From: Epsilonproteobacteria bacterium UBA6211
Lineage (GTDB): Bacteria; Campylobacterota; Campylobacteria; Campylobacterales; Arcobacteraceae
Length of the DNA stretch: 23,111 nucleotides
Reading direction: 5' to 3'
Assembly (NCBI GenBank): GCA_002421845.1
Contig: DISL01000033.1
Coordinates: 1-23,111, forward strand
A program made the position numbers and the translations under genes. Of the stretch, positions 6,821 to 13,629 are shown piece by piece. The stretch's first letter is position 1. Each line of letters opens with the position of its first letter. A model generated the notes under the pieces. The model saw only the letters and a program-made list of their open reading frames with translations. It was not told where the DNA came from and ran no database searches.

Positions 6821-7902
6821 AAATACAAATCCTTAATAACTTCTTTGCCACTATCTGGAGCTAGTTTTGCATACCGTAGAGTCATTTTTATATCTTTATG
6901 GTTCATAAGTTTTTGAATAGTTAGTATAGGTACGCCTTTGATAGCAAGATGACTTGCAAATGTATGTCTCAATGTATGAATAACTACTCTATTTTTTCTA
7001 TCATCACCATCAAGTCCTATATTAAATAGCTCATTTAAAATTTGTCTCATTTTATTAGAAATAGTAGTTTGATGAGAACTTATCAATGTATCATTTGGTT
7101 GAAGAGTTTTCACATAATCTTCTAAGTAAGTTTTTAGTTCATCATTATAATAGCCTGTGTATGTAGAAACATTTTTATGATCAGTTAGCGTGACACTATT
7201 ATGTTCAAGATTCAAATCTTTTTTTCTAATTGATAAAATTGTATTCAGCCTACCTCCAGTATTTAATGACAGTTTTGTGAATAAAAGCAGTTCAGGATAG
7301 TCTTGGAGCTTTTCTATAAGTTTTTCTATTTCATTTTTTGTTAAATATCTCTCTCTTTTATTATCGACTTTTATATTGTCGATATTTTGGGCAGGATTTG
7401 GATTTTTAAAAACTCCTTTTTTTGATGCGTCTCTTATAATGGTACTTACCATAAATATTAGTTGATTAACATAATTATCTGCAAGTTTGCCAATTTTTGA
7501 TAATTTGATTTTCTCTATATCAGTAGCTGTTAAGTCATTGATATCTTTATGCCCAATAAAGCTTTTTAAATGATTAATATATCTTTGCCTCTCTTTTTCA
7601 GTATCTTTTCTAGTATGAATCCGAGCATCAAAGTATTGATTTGCGATAGTATCAAATGTGATTATTTCTTTTTTCTTTTTTTTAATTATACTAGGAGGCA
7701 GTTCGTTATTTCTTACAAAGTTTAAAGCTTCATTCCTTTTTGCATTGCAGTAGTCTTCACGAATACCTTCTGAATAAAGTCCTATCTTTTGCCATATTTT
7801 TTTGCCGCTTAGATCTTTATATGTTATAAAAAAGCTCTTATCTTTATTGAGTAATTCGGTATAATATACACCAATATATTTTTTTGATTTAATTTTTGAC
7901 AT
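6817..7902 (-). CDS. Tyrosine recombinase (phage-type integrase)
   Basis: A 361-residue site-specific recombinase that would integrate and excise the element. The N-terminal ~60 residues look like an arm-type DNA-binding domain, about 80 to 165 is the SAM-like core-binding domain, and the C-terminal catalytic domain holds the full set of active residues: Arg218 in NTGGRLN, probable Lys243 in the beta-hairpin, His309 and Arg312 in HTLRHTFASH, His335 in MNHKDIKMT and the nucleophile Tyr344 in LRYAKL. It therefore appears active and full length. It is the outermost gene of the element and reads inward. A strong promoter lies at 7968 to 7996, and 11-base-spaced GCTACCC repeats sit just before its start. 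Confidence 0.92.
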   Translation of the reverse strand: MSKIKSKKYIGVYYTELLNKDKSFFITYKDLSGKKIWQKIGLYSEGIREDYCNAKRNEALNFVRNNELPPSIIKKKKKEIITFDTIANQYFDARIHTRKDTEKERQRYINHLKSFIGHKDINDLTATDIEKIKLSKIGKLADNYVNQLIFMVSTIIRDASKKGVFKNPNPAQNIDNIKVDNKRERYLTKNEIEKLIEKLQDYPELLLFTKLSLNTGGRLNTILSIRKKDLNLEHNSVTLTDHKNVSTYTGYYNDELKTYLEDYVKTLQPNDTLISSHQTTISNKMRQILNELFNIGLDGDDRKNRVVIHTLRHTFASHLAIKGVPILTIQKLMNHKDIKMTLRYAKLAPDSGKEVIKDLYL

Positions 7903-7907
7903 TTTTG

Positions 7908-7925
7908 GCTACCCTATAGCTACCC
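7908..7925. repeat. GCTACCC direct repeats before int
   Basis: GCTACCC occurs at 7908 to 7914 and 7919 to 7925, an 11-base period, immediately upstream of the integrase ATG. On the minus strand this reads GGGTAGC twice, and one copy may serve as the ribosome-binding site. Short tandem sites beside int are typical of integrase arm-type or excisionase binding sites. Confidence 0.4.
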
Positions 7926-7942
7926 TTTTTTGATAAAAAAGG
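7924..7942 (-). promoter_or_regulatory. Hairpin in integrase mRNA leader
   Basis: CCTTTTTT (7924 to 7931) and AAAAAAGG (7935 to 7942) form an 8-base-pair stem with a 3-base loop in the leader of the integrase transcript. On the mRNA the 3' arm carries AAAAAAGG, a Shine-Dalgarno-like stretch. It could modulate integrase translation, or act as a weak terminator for read-through. Confidence 0.35.
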
Positions 7943-7967
7943 ATAAATATTGAAAAATATGTTTTCA

Positions 7968-7996
7968 ATTATATCAGAAATAATAGCCTATTTCAA
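7968..7996 (-). promoter_or_regulatory. Integrase promoter
   Basis: On the minus strand TTGAAA (7996 to 7991) and a perfect TATAAT (7973 to 7968) are separated by 17 bases. The leader to the integrase ATG is then about 60 bases. The -35 lies in a weak inverted repeat, AATAGCC with GGGCT (about 7982 to 8002), that might be bound by a regulator. Confidence 0.65.
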
Positions 7997-8048
7997 GGGC
8001 TTTATATGTATATTGCTAAATATTTATAAATAAACAAAAGGAGAAATA

Positions 8049-8474
8049 ATGGAATGTGAGTTTCCTACGGTAAATTCCAATAAAGAAGAGATAAAAGAGA
8101 TTTTTAAATCTACAAAGACTATAGCCGTCATAGGTCTAAGTCCGGATGAGACTAAAGATAGCCATCGTGTAGCAAAATATTTACAAAGCGTAGGGTACAA
8201 AATAGTTCCTGTATATCCAAAAGAAGATGTTATATTAGGAGAGCAGGTTTATAGAAGCTTAGCAGAAATACCTTTTGAGATAGATTTGGTTAATGTTTTT
8301 AGAAAACCGGAGTTTGTTTCAGTTGTCGTGGATGAGTCATTACAAAGGGGTGATGTAAAGATAGTTTGGACTCAAAAAGGGATAGTAAACAATCAAGCAG
8401 CCCAAAAAGCAAAAGATAACGGTTTGAAAGTTGTACAAAATCATTGTACAATGGTAGAACATAGAAATATGTAG
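8049..8474 (+). CDS. CoA-binding domain protein (CoA_binding_2/YccU type)
   Basis: A 141-residue single-domain Rossmann-fold protein. The strand-loop-helix TIAVIGLSPDETKDSHRVA (about residues 24 to 42) is the nucleotide-binding element, followed by the repeating strand pattern ending in IVWTQKGIV and VVQNHCTMVEH, all typical of the COG1832 CoA-binding family. Members bind CoA or a related nucleotide; the exact role is not established. AGGAG lies 6 bases before the ATG. It is the first chromosomal gene beyond the mobile element and ends at a terminator shared with glnA. It is complete and unremarkable in length. Confidence 0.85.
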   Translation: MECEFPTVNSNKEEIKEIFKSTKTIAVIGLSPDETKDSHRVAKYLQSVGYKIVPVYPKEDVILGEQVYRSLAEIPFEIDLVNVFRKPEFVSVVVDESLQRGDVKIVWTQKGIVNNQAAQKAKDNGLKVVQNHCTMVEHRNM

Positions 8475-8500
8475 GAAATTTGCTATTTTTTATATAAATA

Positions 8501-8528
8501 AAAAAGCCCCTTTCGGGGCTTTTTTTTT
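8501..8528. terminator. Bidirectional rho-independent terminator
   Basis: AAAAAGCCCC (8501 to 8510) and GGGGCTTTTT (8515 to 8524) form a 10-base-pair stem with a TTTC loop, with T-runs on both strands. It lies 26 bases after the CoA-binding gene stop and just after the glnA stop on the other strand, so it ends both convergent transcripts. Confidence 0.9.
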
Positions 8529-8533
8529 GCTTG

Positions 8534-9961
8534 TTAGCAAGAATACATAGTTTTGATTTCAAAAGGTGTAGGTCTTGCTTCGTAAGGCCACACTTGAGTT
8601 TCAAATTTGTAGTGTTGGTATGTATCTATAAATAAATCAGTCATTACAGGTTTTAAGAAGTCGTTATCTCTAACAAGAGCTTCTAAAGCACCTCTTAATG
8701 TATGTGGCATTTGAGGAATACCTTTTTCTCTGATTTCATCTAAGCTTAATTCAAATAAATCTTCATCCATAGGTCCGATTGGTTCATATTGATTTTTGAT
8801 ACCGTCAAGTCCTGCTAAAAGCATAGCAGTGAAACCTAAATATGGGCAAGATGTAGAGTCTGGGAATCTCATCTCTATTCTTGTTGCTTTTTCACCTGCA
8901 CCGTATGGAACCCTACAACTTGCACTTCTGTTTTGAGAAGAGTATGTTAAGATTGAAGGAGCTTCAAATCCTGGGATTAATCTTTTGTAAGAGTTTGTAC
9001 TTGCATTTGTAAACGCAGCAATAGCTCTAGCGTGTTTGAATATACCACCAACATAATGTCTAGCAGTATCAGATAGGTTACCATACTCACCTTGTTTGTA
9101 GAATAGGTTTTTACCATCTTTCCAGATTGATTGGTGTACGTGCATACCGTTTCCGTTATCACCGTAAAGTGGTTTTGGCATAAATGTAGCTGATTTACCG
9201 TTTAGGTGTGCTACCATTTTGATTACGTATTTTAATTTTTGTACGTTATCCGCAGCTTCTACAAGTGTTCCAAATACTATACCGATTTCATGTTGACCTT
9301 GAGCAACTTCGTGGTGACCTAGAACTACTTCAAGACCAACTTGCTCTAATACTTGCATCATTTCTGCTCTTAAGTCAACACCGTTGTCGATTGGAGCAAC
9401 TGGGAAGTATCCACCTTTTGTTCTTGGTCTATGACCCATATTTCCATGCTCATAATCTTTAGAATCGTTCCACTCACCATCTTCAGTATCAAGTCTGTAG
9501 TATGATTCGTTACCTTTGTCTATAATTTTAACATCTTCAAAAATAAAGAATTCATTTTCAGGTCCAAAATATGCAACATCACCAACACCAGCGTTTGCTA
9601 AATGCTCTAGAGCTTTTTTAGCTATACTTCTTGGACATTTTTCATACATTTGACCTTTGTAAATGTCATATACGTCACAAATTACAATGATTGTAGAATC
9701 AGCAGTAAATGGATCTAAAAACGCAGTTTCAACATCCGGTTTTAAAACCATATCTGATCTATTGATTGGTTGCCAAGCTTCTATAGATGAACCATCAAAA
9801 GGCATACCGTTTTTTAATAAATCTGCACTTACGTGTTTTAACACATATGTAACATGATGCCAAGTACCTTTTAAATCTGTAAATCTAAAATCTACAAACT
9901 TAACTTCATTTGCTTTACAAAAATCAAAAAATTCTTCAACACTATTTACGAATTTTCCCAT
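8534..9961 (-). CDS. glnA: Glutamine synthetase, type I
   Basis: Makes glutamine from glutamate, ammonia and ATP in the cytoplasm, the main ammonium assimilation step; type I enzymes form dodecamers. At 475 residues it has the usual length and motifs in order: MPFDGSSIEAW, the metal-binding GPENEFFIF, NGMHVHQSIW, and KRLIPGFEAP with the following NRSASCRVP. AAGGAG precedes the ATG. At the position of the adenylylated Tyr of enterobacterial GlnA (NLYDLP) this protein has DLFELS, with Phe403 in place of Tyr, so GlnE-type control is not expected. Helicobacter GlnA is also known to lack this Tyr. It appears to be transcribed alone, with TATAAT-like boxes in 9962 to 10032. Confidence 0.97.
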   Translation of the reverse strand: MGKFVNSVEEFFDFCKANEVKFVDFRFTDLKGTWHHVTYVLKHVSADLLKNGMPFDGSSIEAWQPINRSDMVLKPDVETAFLDPFTADSTIIVICDVYDIYKGQMYEKCPRSIAKKALEHLANAGVGDVAYFGPENEFFIFEDVKIIDKGNESYYRLDTEDGEWNDSKDYEHGNMGHRPRTKGGYFPVAPIDNGVDLRAEMMQVLEQVGLEVVLGHHEVAQGQHEIGIVFGTLVEAADNVQKLKYVIKMVAHLNGKSATFMPKPLYGDNGNGMHVHQSIWKDGKNLFYKQGEYGNLSDTARHYVGGIFKHARAIAAFTNASTNSYKRLIPGFEAPSILTYSSQNRSASCRVPYGAGEKATRIEMRFPDSTSCPYLGFTAMLLAGLDGIKNQYEPIGPMDEDLFELSLDEIREKGIPQMPHTLRGALEALVRDNDFLKPVMTDLFIDTYQHYKFETQVWPYEARPTPFEIKTMYSC

Positions 9962-10032
9962 CGTTAGACTCCTTGTTATTATTCTAATGACATTTTATCA
10001 AAAACTTTTATCATTTATGTTTAAGTTATTGG

Positions 10033-10821
10033 TTAAAAAATAACCACTTTTGGAACTCTCTTTTCAAAATATTGTACATTTTTATATCCAACACTACTTA
10101 TTAGCTCCAAAGCTTCATTATATCCATAGCCGATTTGTTCAATTTTGTGAGCATCACTTCCTAAAGTGATAGGAATATTAAGAGAATGGGCAATTTTTAG
10201 TAAATCATATGATGGATAAATCTCTTCAATAGGTTTTCTAAGCCCTGCAGGATTTACCTCTATGGTCATATTGGCTTTTTGTATCTCTTTTAGTGCGTCA
10301 TAAGCTATCTCTTTTATATCTTTTTTCGGTAAATATTTAAAAACTTTTATCAAATCAAGATGTCCGACTACATCAAATAGTCTTGTAACTGCCATTTGTG
10401 AGATTGCTTCGAAGTACTCTTCCCATATTGTATCTATATCTTTGGAGTCATATCCCCCTATAAATTCAGGATTATCAAATCCCCATTTATTTATAAAGTG
10501 TACGGAGCCTATAAAGTAATCTACATTTTTTGAGATTATTTTCGGTTCGATATACGGTGGAAGATAATCAACCTCATAGGCAAAAAGAATTTTGATTTTA
10601 TCTTTATATACCTCTTGAAGTCTAAATATTTCATTTTCGTAAATATCCATCTCTTCTAACGTCATACGATATTTTATATCAAAATTCATAGGTGCATGGC
10701 AACTAAAACCAAATACATCTATTCCTTTGCTAATAGCCTCTTTTACATATTCTTCCATTGTTCCTGATGCGTGGTTACATAGATATGTATGGTTGTGTAA
10801 ATCTATTCTTAATTTTTTCAT
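10033..10821 (-). CDS. PHP-family phosphatase, HisJ/HisK-like (putative histidinol-phosphatase)
   Basis: A 262-residue PHP-domain metal hydrolase. Metal-binding motifs are clear: DLHNHT at residues 7 to 12, a His in SCHAPM, Glu in AYEVDY, GSVHFI, DVVGHLDL, EVNPAG and the C-terminal GSDAHK. Length and motif order fit the HisJ/HisK type of histidinol-phosphate phosphatase, the penultimate histidine step, but PHP enzymes have several substrates and specificity cannot be read from the motifs. Its ATG overlaps the moaE stop by 4 bases, so it is translationally coupled to molybdopterin genes, an unusual pairing. A short inverted repeat (10031 to 10045) overlaps its stop. Confidence 0.8.
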   Translation of the reverse strand: MKKLRIDLHNHTYLCNHASGTMEEYVKEAISKGIDVFGFSCHAPMNFDIKYRMTLEEMDIYENEIFRLQEVYKDKIKILFAYEVDYLPPYIEPKIISKNVDYFIGSVHFINKWGFDNPEFIGGYDSKDIDTIWEEYFEAISQMAVTRLFDVVGHLDLIKVFKYLPKKDIKEIAYDALKEIQKANMTIEVNPAGLRKPIEEIYPSYDLLKIAHSLNIPITLGSDAHKIEQIGYGYNEALELISSVGYKNVQYFEKRVPKVVIF

Positions 10822-11261
10822 GCTAAAAGTCCGGCTCCGGTTATCTTGTGGCTTCTATCGTCTGCATACACTCTTTTGCCACATTTTAAGTCATATTTCC
10901 AAATAGGTGCGTTTTGTTTGAAATCCTCTACAAATTCATCTATCATCTCTAATGCAACTCTTCTTTTAGGTGAGCAAACGGCAGCTATATATGAGCTTGT
11001 GTGATTTGGAACGTCTCCAAGAGAATGAGCCATCAAAACATAGGCGTTTTTTTCATGTGCCTTTTGTTGCCAAGCTTCAAACCAATTATTTAATATTGGT
11101 TCGTATATATCAAAGCTCAAACCATCTATGCCGTCTTCGTCCCTAACAACGCCTACGAATGTTATAATAGCACCGAAATTCTTATCTTTCATATCTTGAT
11201 ACCATTTATTAGTGATAGTCTCTACATTTAAGCTACCGTTGTATATTTCTAATCCGTTCAA
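10818..11261 (-). CDS. moaE: Molybdopterin synthase large subunit MoaE
   Basis: The catalytic subunit of molybdopterin synthase, which with thiocarboxylated MoaD inserts sulfur into precursor Z. The 147-residue length is normal. Family features are GAIITFVGVVRD near residue 32, LMAHSLGDVP in the middle, and the conserved basic stretch CSPKRRVALEMIDEF followed by NAPIWKYD, which carries the active-site lysines. It lies downstream of moaD on the same strand, separated by a 123-base spacer filled by a repeat element, and overlaps the PHP phosphatase gene. Molybdopterin is needed by nitrate, formate and similar reductases common in this phylum. Confidence 0.95.
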   Translation of the reverse strand: MNGLEIYNGSLNVETITNKWYQDMKDKNFGAIITFVGVVRDEDGIDGLSFDIYEPILNNWFEAWQQKAHEKNAYVLMAHSLGDVPNHTSSYIAAVCSPKRRVALEMIDEFVEDFKQNAPIWKYDLKCGKRVYADDRSHKITGAGLLA

Positions 11262-11274
11262 AAAACCCCCTTAA

Positions 11275-11388
11275 GTTAATTAATAGTTAATAATGAATAA
11301 CTATTGAGTGACTGCGTCACATATTATATATAAAATGAGCGAAGCGAATACCTAAATTATTAGTTATTAGTTGTTAGTTATTAATTAT
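11275..11388. repeat. Inverted heptamer-repeat element between moaD and moaE
   Basis: Two arms built from degenerate 7-base units related to AACTAAT face each other: left arm about 11275 to 11305, right arm about 11354 to 11388. On the right, TTATTAG-type units repeat four times. Between them are a small stem GTGAC-TGC-GTCAC (11308 to 11320) and GAGCGAAGCGA. The right arm runs into the moaD stop codon. The element interrupts what would otherwise be a compact moaD-moaE operon. Confidence 0.6.
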
Positions 11389-11606
11389 CCTCCACAAACT
11401 GGTGGTAACAATGAAATCTTATCTCCACTTTTTAGCACAACATCTCTTGATGTCAATATTCTATCGTTTAATGCTACGGCACAACTACTAAGCCAAGAAG
11501 AGACTTCGGCATCATCTTTTAATATTATACTTAATTCATCCAATGATGTTATATTGAGTTCCATTGATTCCTTTGAAATAGGTCCCAAAAATTCTACTTT
11601 TACCAT
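11385..11606 (-). CDS. moaD: Molybdopterin synthase small subunit MoaD
   Basis: A 73-residue ubiquitin-fold sulfur carrier ending in PPVCGG. The C-terminal GG is thiocarboxylated and feeds sulfur to MoaE. The start VKVEFLGPI and the core ALNDRILTSRDVVLKSGDKISLLPPV are typical of MoaD. AAGGTAA lies before the ATG. It is the first gene of the moaD, moaE, PHP phosphatase group and is divergent from mqnA, with 90 bases between the two starts. Confidence 0.93.
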   Translation of the reverse strand: MVKVEFLGPISKESMELNITSLDELSIILKDDAEVSSWLSSCAVALNDRILTSRDVVLKSGDKISLLPPVCGG

Positions 11607-11696
11607 ATATTACCTTTTATATTCTTAGTTTCTTACTAACTTAGTCTCTCAGTAACTTTGTGTTATCATATCAAAATTTAATTTAGAGGTATATTT

Positions 11697-12362
11697 GTGA
11701 TTTTATCTAAAATTGATTATTTAAACCTTTTACCTTTTTATGTATTTATCAAAAAAGAGATTTCAAACACTCAAACAAAATCTATTATCAACTATAAAAA
11801 ATCATACCCATCCAAAATAAATACAGACTTCAAATACAAAAGAACGGATGCCGCTTTTATATCATCTATCAAATCACGAAACTGCAAATGTACCGATACC
11901 GGTATTGTTGCACGTGACGCTGTTTGGTCTGTCTTGGTTTTGATAGACGAAAATCCACAAAATGACTTTGAATCAAATACCTCCAATGTTCTTGCCGATA
12001 TTTTAAATATCAAGGGCAAAGTTGCTATAGGAGATAAAGCGTTAAAAATATACTACAAAAATGAGGATACATTCATTGACTTAGCTCAAGTATGGCATCA
12101 AAAATATGGATTATCTTTTGTTTTTGCAAGGTTTTGCTTCAATAAACACCAAAAATATTTCAAAGGTTTGGCTGATAAGTTTTCGAAAACCAAAGTGAAA
12201 ATTCCTATGTATATACTCCAAAAAGAGGCACAAAAAGTAGGTCTGAGTGAAAAACAAATAGTCGATTATTTGTATCAAATAAAATATAAAATAGGGATAA
12301 AAGAGAAAAAATCTTTGAAGCTTTTTTTTAGAAAAATAGATGAAAAAAAATTTCTTAAGTAA
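11697..12362 (+). CDS. mqnA: Chorismate dehydratase MqnA (futalosine pathway)
   Basis: Converts chorismate to 3-enolpyruvyl-benzoate, the first step of futalosine-type menaquinone synthesis, the route used by Campylobacterota. The 221-residue protein has the periplasmic-binding-like fold of the family, with the N-terminal KIDYLNLLPF, the loop RTDAAFISSI, VGIGDKAL-like KVAIGDKAL and DLAQVWHQKYGLSFVFA. A GTG start at 11697 follows GAGGT by 7 bases and gives the family's N-terminus; no ATG fits better. Its 3' end overlaps the flippase start by 23 bases. It is complete, with no missing motif. Confidence 0.9.
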   Translation: MILSKIDYLNLLPFYVFIKKEISNTQTKSIINYKKSYPSKINTDFKYKRTDAAFISSIKSRNCKCTDTGIVARDAVWSVLVLIDENPQNDFESNTSNVLADILNIKGKVAIGDKALKIYYKNEDTFIDLAQVWHQKYGLSFVFARFCFNKHQKYFKGLADKFSKTKVKIPMYILQKEAQKVGLSEKQIVDYLYQIKYKIGIKEKKSLKLFFRKIDEKKFLK

Positions 12363-13542
12363 TATAGCTCTTACTTTAATAGCGATAATTTTGAATTTTT
12401 CTTTCAAAATATATCTTGCAAATCTAATATCCAAAAATGACTTGGGTATTTATTATACTATGATTGATATTATTTCGCTTTTTTTAATTGTTTTTATAGG
12501 TTCTAGGTCATCGATGGTGGTTTATTATAATCAAACAAAAGATGATATGACGATACTCAATCTTTTTAGGTACTCTATTTTTGCCGTAACTATTTTTTCT
12601 TTAGTGGTTATTGTCCCTGTGGCGAAAGATTTTTTAAATATTTCAATACCATACTTGTTTTTTGCATTGCTTTTAGTCTCTCAAGCTATATATACATATT
12701 TTTATAATCAGCTAGGTATTTATAGAATGTACAAAGAAACAAATACGATAACACTTTTAGAAGCTATTTTGATAATAGGTTTATTTTTTGTATTAAATCC
12801 TTTTTTCGACTATTTTGAGTCATTGATAGTTGCTACTACTTTGAATTTTGTGATTTTAGGTTTTTATATATTGTGGAAAAAGCCGTATCAAGAGCCGAAA
12901 TTCTCTAAAATAGAATTAAATTTACAAACAAGAGAATTTATAAGCAACTCATTTATAGCATCTTTAGAATTTGCACTTGGTATGCTTAGTATTTATATAT
13001 CGGTAATCTTTTTTACAAAATATTTTACGTTGTCCGATTTAGCTGATTTTCAAGTGGTTGTAAAATCAATTTATTTTTATTTCTTAATTTTATTTGTTTT
13101 TCCTATTTTTAAATTTGTTTTTCCTGAACTCTCAAAGCTTATATCTCAAAATAATCAAGATGAAATCGTTAAACTTCAAAGGTGGATTTTTCAATATTCT
13201 ATTATAGTTACTTTTATATCGGCTTGTGTGACGTTTATATTTGCATTTTACGGCATAGAATATTTATTTGGCAAAGAGTACTTAAATAGTACTCAAATGC
13301 TTATTCCTTTGGTTTTTGTATTTTTCTTTGTGTTGCAAAACGGTTTTTTGACATCATTAATTAAAAGTAAAAACGGATTTAAAACTACTTTTGTTATTAG
13401 ATTTGGCGGTATTGTAGTATTTGTAGGTAGTTTTTATATCTTACAATTCTTTGAATCAAATCCAATCAATGTAATTTACGCGTTCTTAATAGGACATTTG
13501 ATAACATACGCATTATTAAAAATCGTGAGTAGTAAATTGTAA
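12340..13542 (+). CDS. Polysaccharide/oligosaccharide flippase (Wzx-like, MATE superfamily)
   Basis: A 400-residue polytopic membrane protein with about 12 hydrophobic segments, an opening SNIALTLIAIILNFSFKIYLANLIS and the repeated two-bundle layout of Wzx/MATE-type polysaccharide exporters. Such proteins flip undecaprenyl-linked sugars across the inner membrane. The substrate cannot be told. It begins inside the end of mqnA without a clear Shine-Dalgarno, which suggests translational coupling. Its last codons (IVSSKL) lie within a heptamer-repeat array, so the C-terminus has been remodelled by the repeat. The next gene, uppP, regenerates the lipid carrier such flippases depend on. Confidence 0.82.
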   Translation: MKKNFLSNIALTLIAIILNFSFKIYLANLISKNDLGIYYTMIDIISLFLIVFIGSRSSMVVYYNQTKDDMTILNLFRYSIFAVTIFSLVVIVPVAKDFLNISIPYLFFALLLVSQAIYTYFYNQLGIYRMYKETNTITLLEAILIIGLFFVLNPFFDYFESLIVATTLNFVILGFYILWKKPYQEPKFSKIELNLQTREFISNSFIASLEFALGMLSIYISVIFFTKYFTLSDLADFQVVVKSIYFYFLILFVFPIFKFVFPELSKLISQNNQDEIVKLQRWIFQYSIIVTFISACVTFIFAFYGIEYLFGKEYLNSTQMLIPLVFVFFFVLQNGFLTSLIKSKNGFKTTFVIRFGGIVVFVGSFYILQFFESNPINVIYAFLIGHLITYALLKIVSSKL

Positions 13543-13612
13543 ATCGTGAGTCGTAAGTCATAAGTAGTGAGTAGTGAAGAAAATACGATTCACAATTCAC
13601 GATTCACGATTC
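13521..13612. repeat. Inverted heptamer-repeat array (AATCGTG units)
   Basis: Eight consecutive 7-base units of consensus ARTNGTR fill 13521 to 13576 without a gap (AATCGTG, AGTAGTA, AATTGTA, AATCGTG, AGTCGTA, AGTCATA, AGTAGTG, AGTAGTG). After 8 bases, four units of the reverse complement (ACGATTC, ACAATTC, ACGATTC, ACGATTC) fill 13585 to 13612. The two arms can pair as a long hairpin. The left arm encodes the C-terminus of the flippase; the right arm ends just before the uppP ribosome-binding site. Confidence 0.85.
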
Positions 13613-13629
13613 ACACACAAGGAAATATT

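Larger units (their letters stand above)
1..7996. mobile_element. Integrated mobile element, right (integrase) end
   Basis: The stretch from the integrase promoter leftward to the window edge is read as an integrated element. It holds a tyrosine integrase at the outer end, a small HTH protein of excisionase size, a DUF4373 replication-type protein, a nucleotidyltransferase toxin-antitoxin pair, an XRE regulator and several genes of no recognisable family. The DNA looks more AT-rich than the glnA to ftsI region beyond it, by eye. No tRNA or clean direct repeat was found at the right junction, and the left end lies outside the window, so neither boundary is fixed. No conjugation, capsid or terminase genes are visible, so it could be an integrative mobilisable element, a phage satellite or a plasmid-like element. 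Confidence 0.7.

Noticed and set aside
7982..8002. attachment-site match between AATAGCC...GGGCT here and the similar stretch at 1846 to 1866
   Set aside because: The match is short, gapped and based on a simple stem; the copy here coincides with the integrase -35. It is not enough to call att sites.
8299..8604. 101-residue minus-strand ORF across the CoA-binding gene end and glnA start of terminator
   Set aside because: It crosses the terminator and overlaps two well-supported genes in other frames.
10031..10045. Terminator from the GGTTA/TAACC inverted repeat
   Set aside because: Stem of only 5 pairs overlapping the stop codon, with no following T-run.
12111..12434. 107-residue ORF antisense to mqnA
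   Set aside because: Shadow of the A-rich mqnA/flippase junction, giving a Phe/Leu-rich frame without a ribosome-binding site.
13521..13612. CRISPR-like array
   Set aside because: Units are 7 bases, contiguous and degenerate, with no spacers and no cas genes nearby.
13567..13629. GTG start giving uppP 21 extra residues
   Set aside because: The extra residues are encoded by heptamer repeats; the TTG at 13630 has a proper Shine-Dalgarno and gives the family N-terminus.
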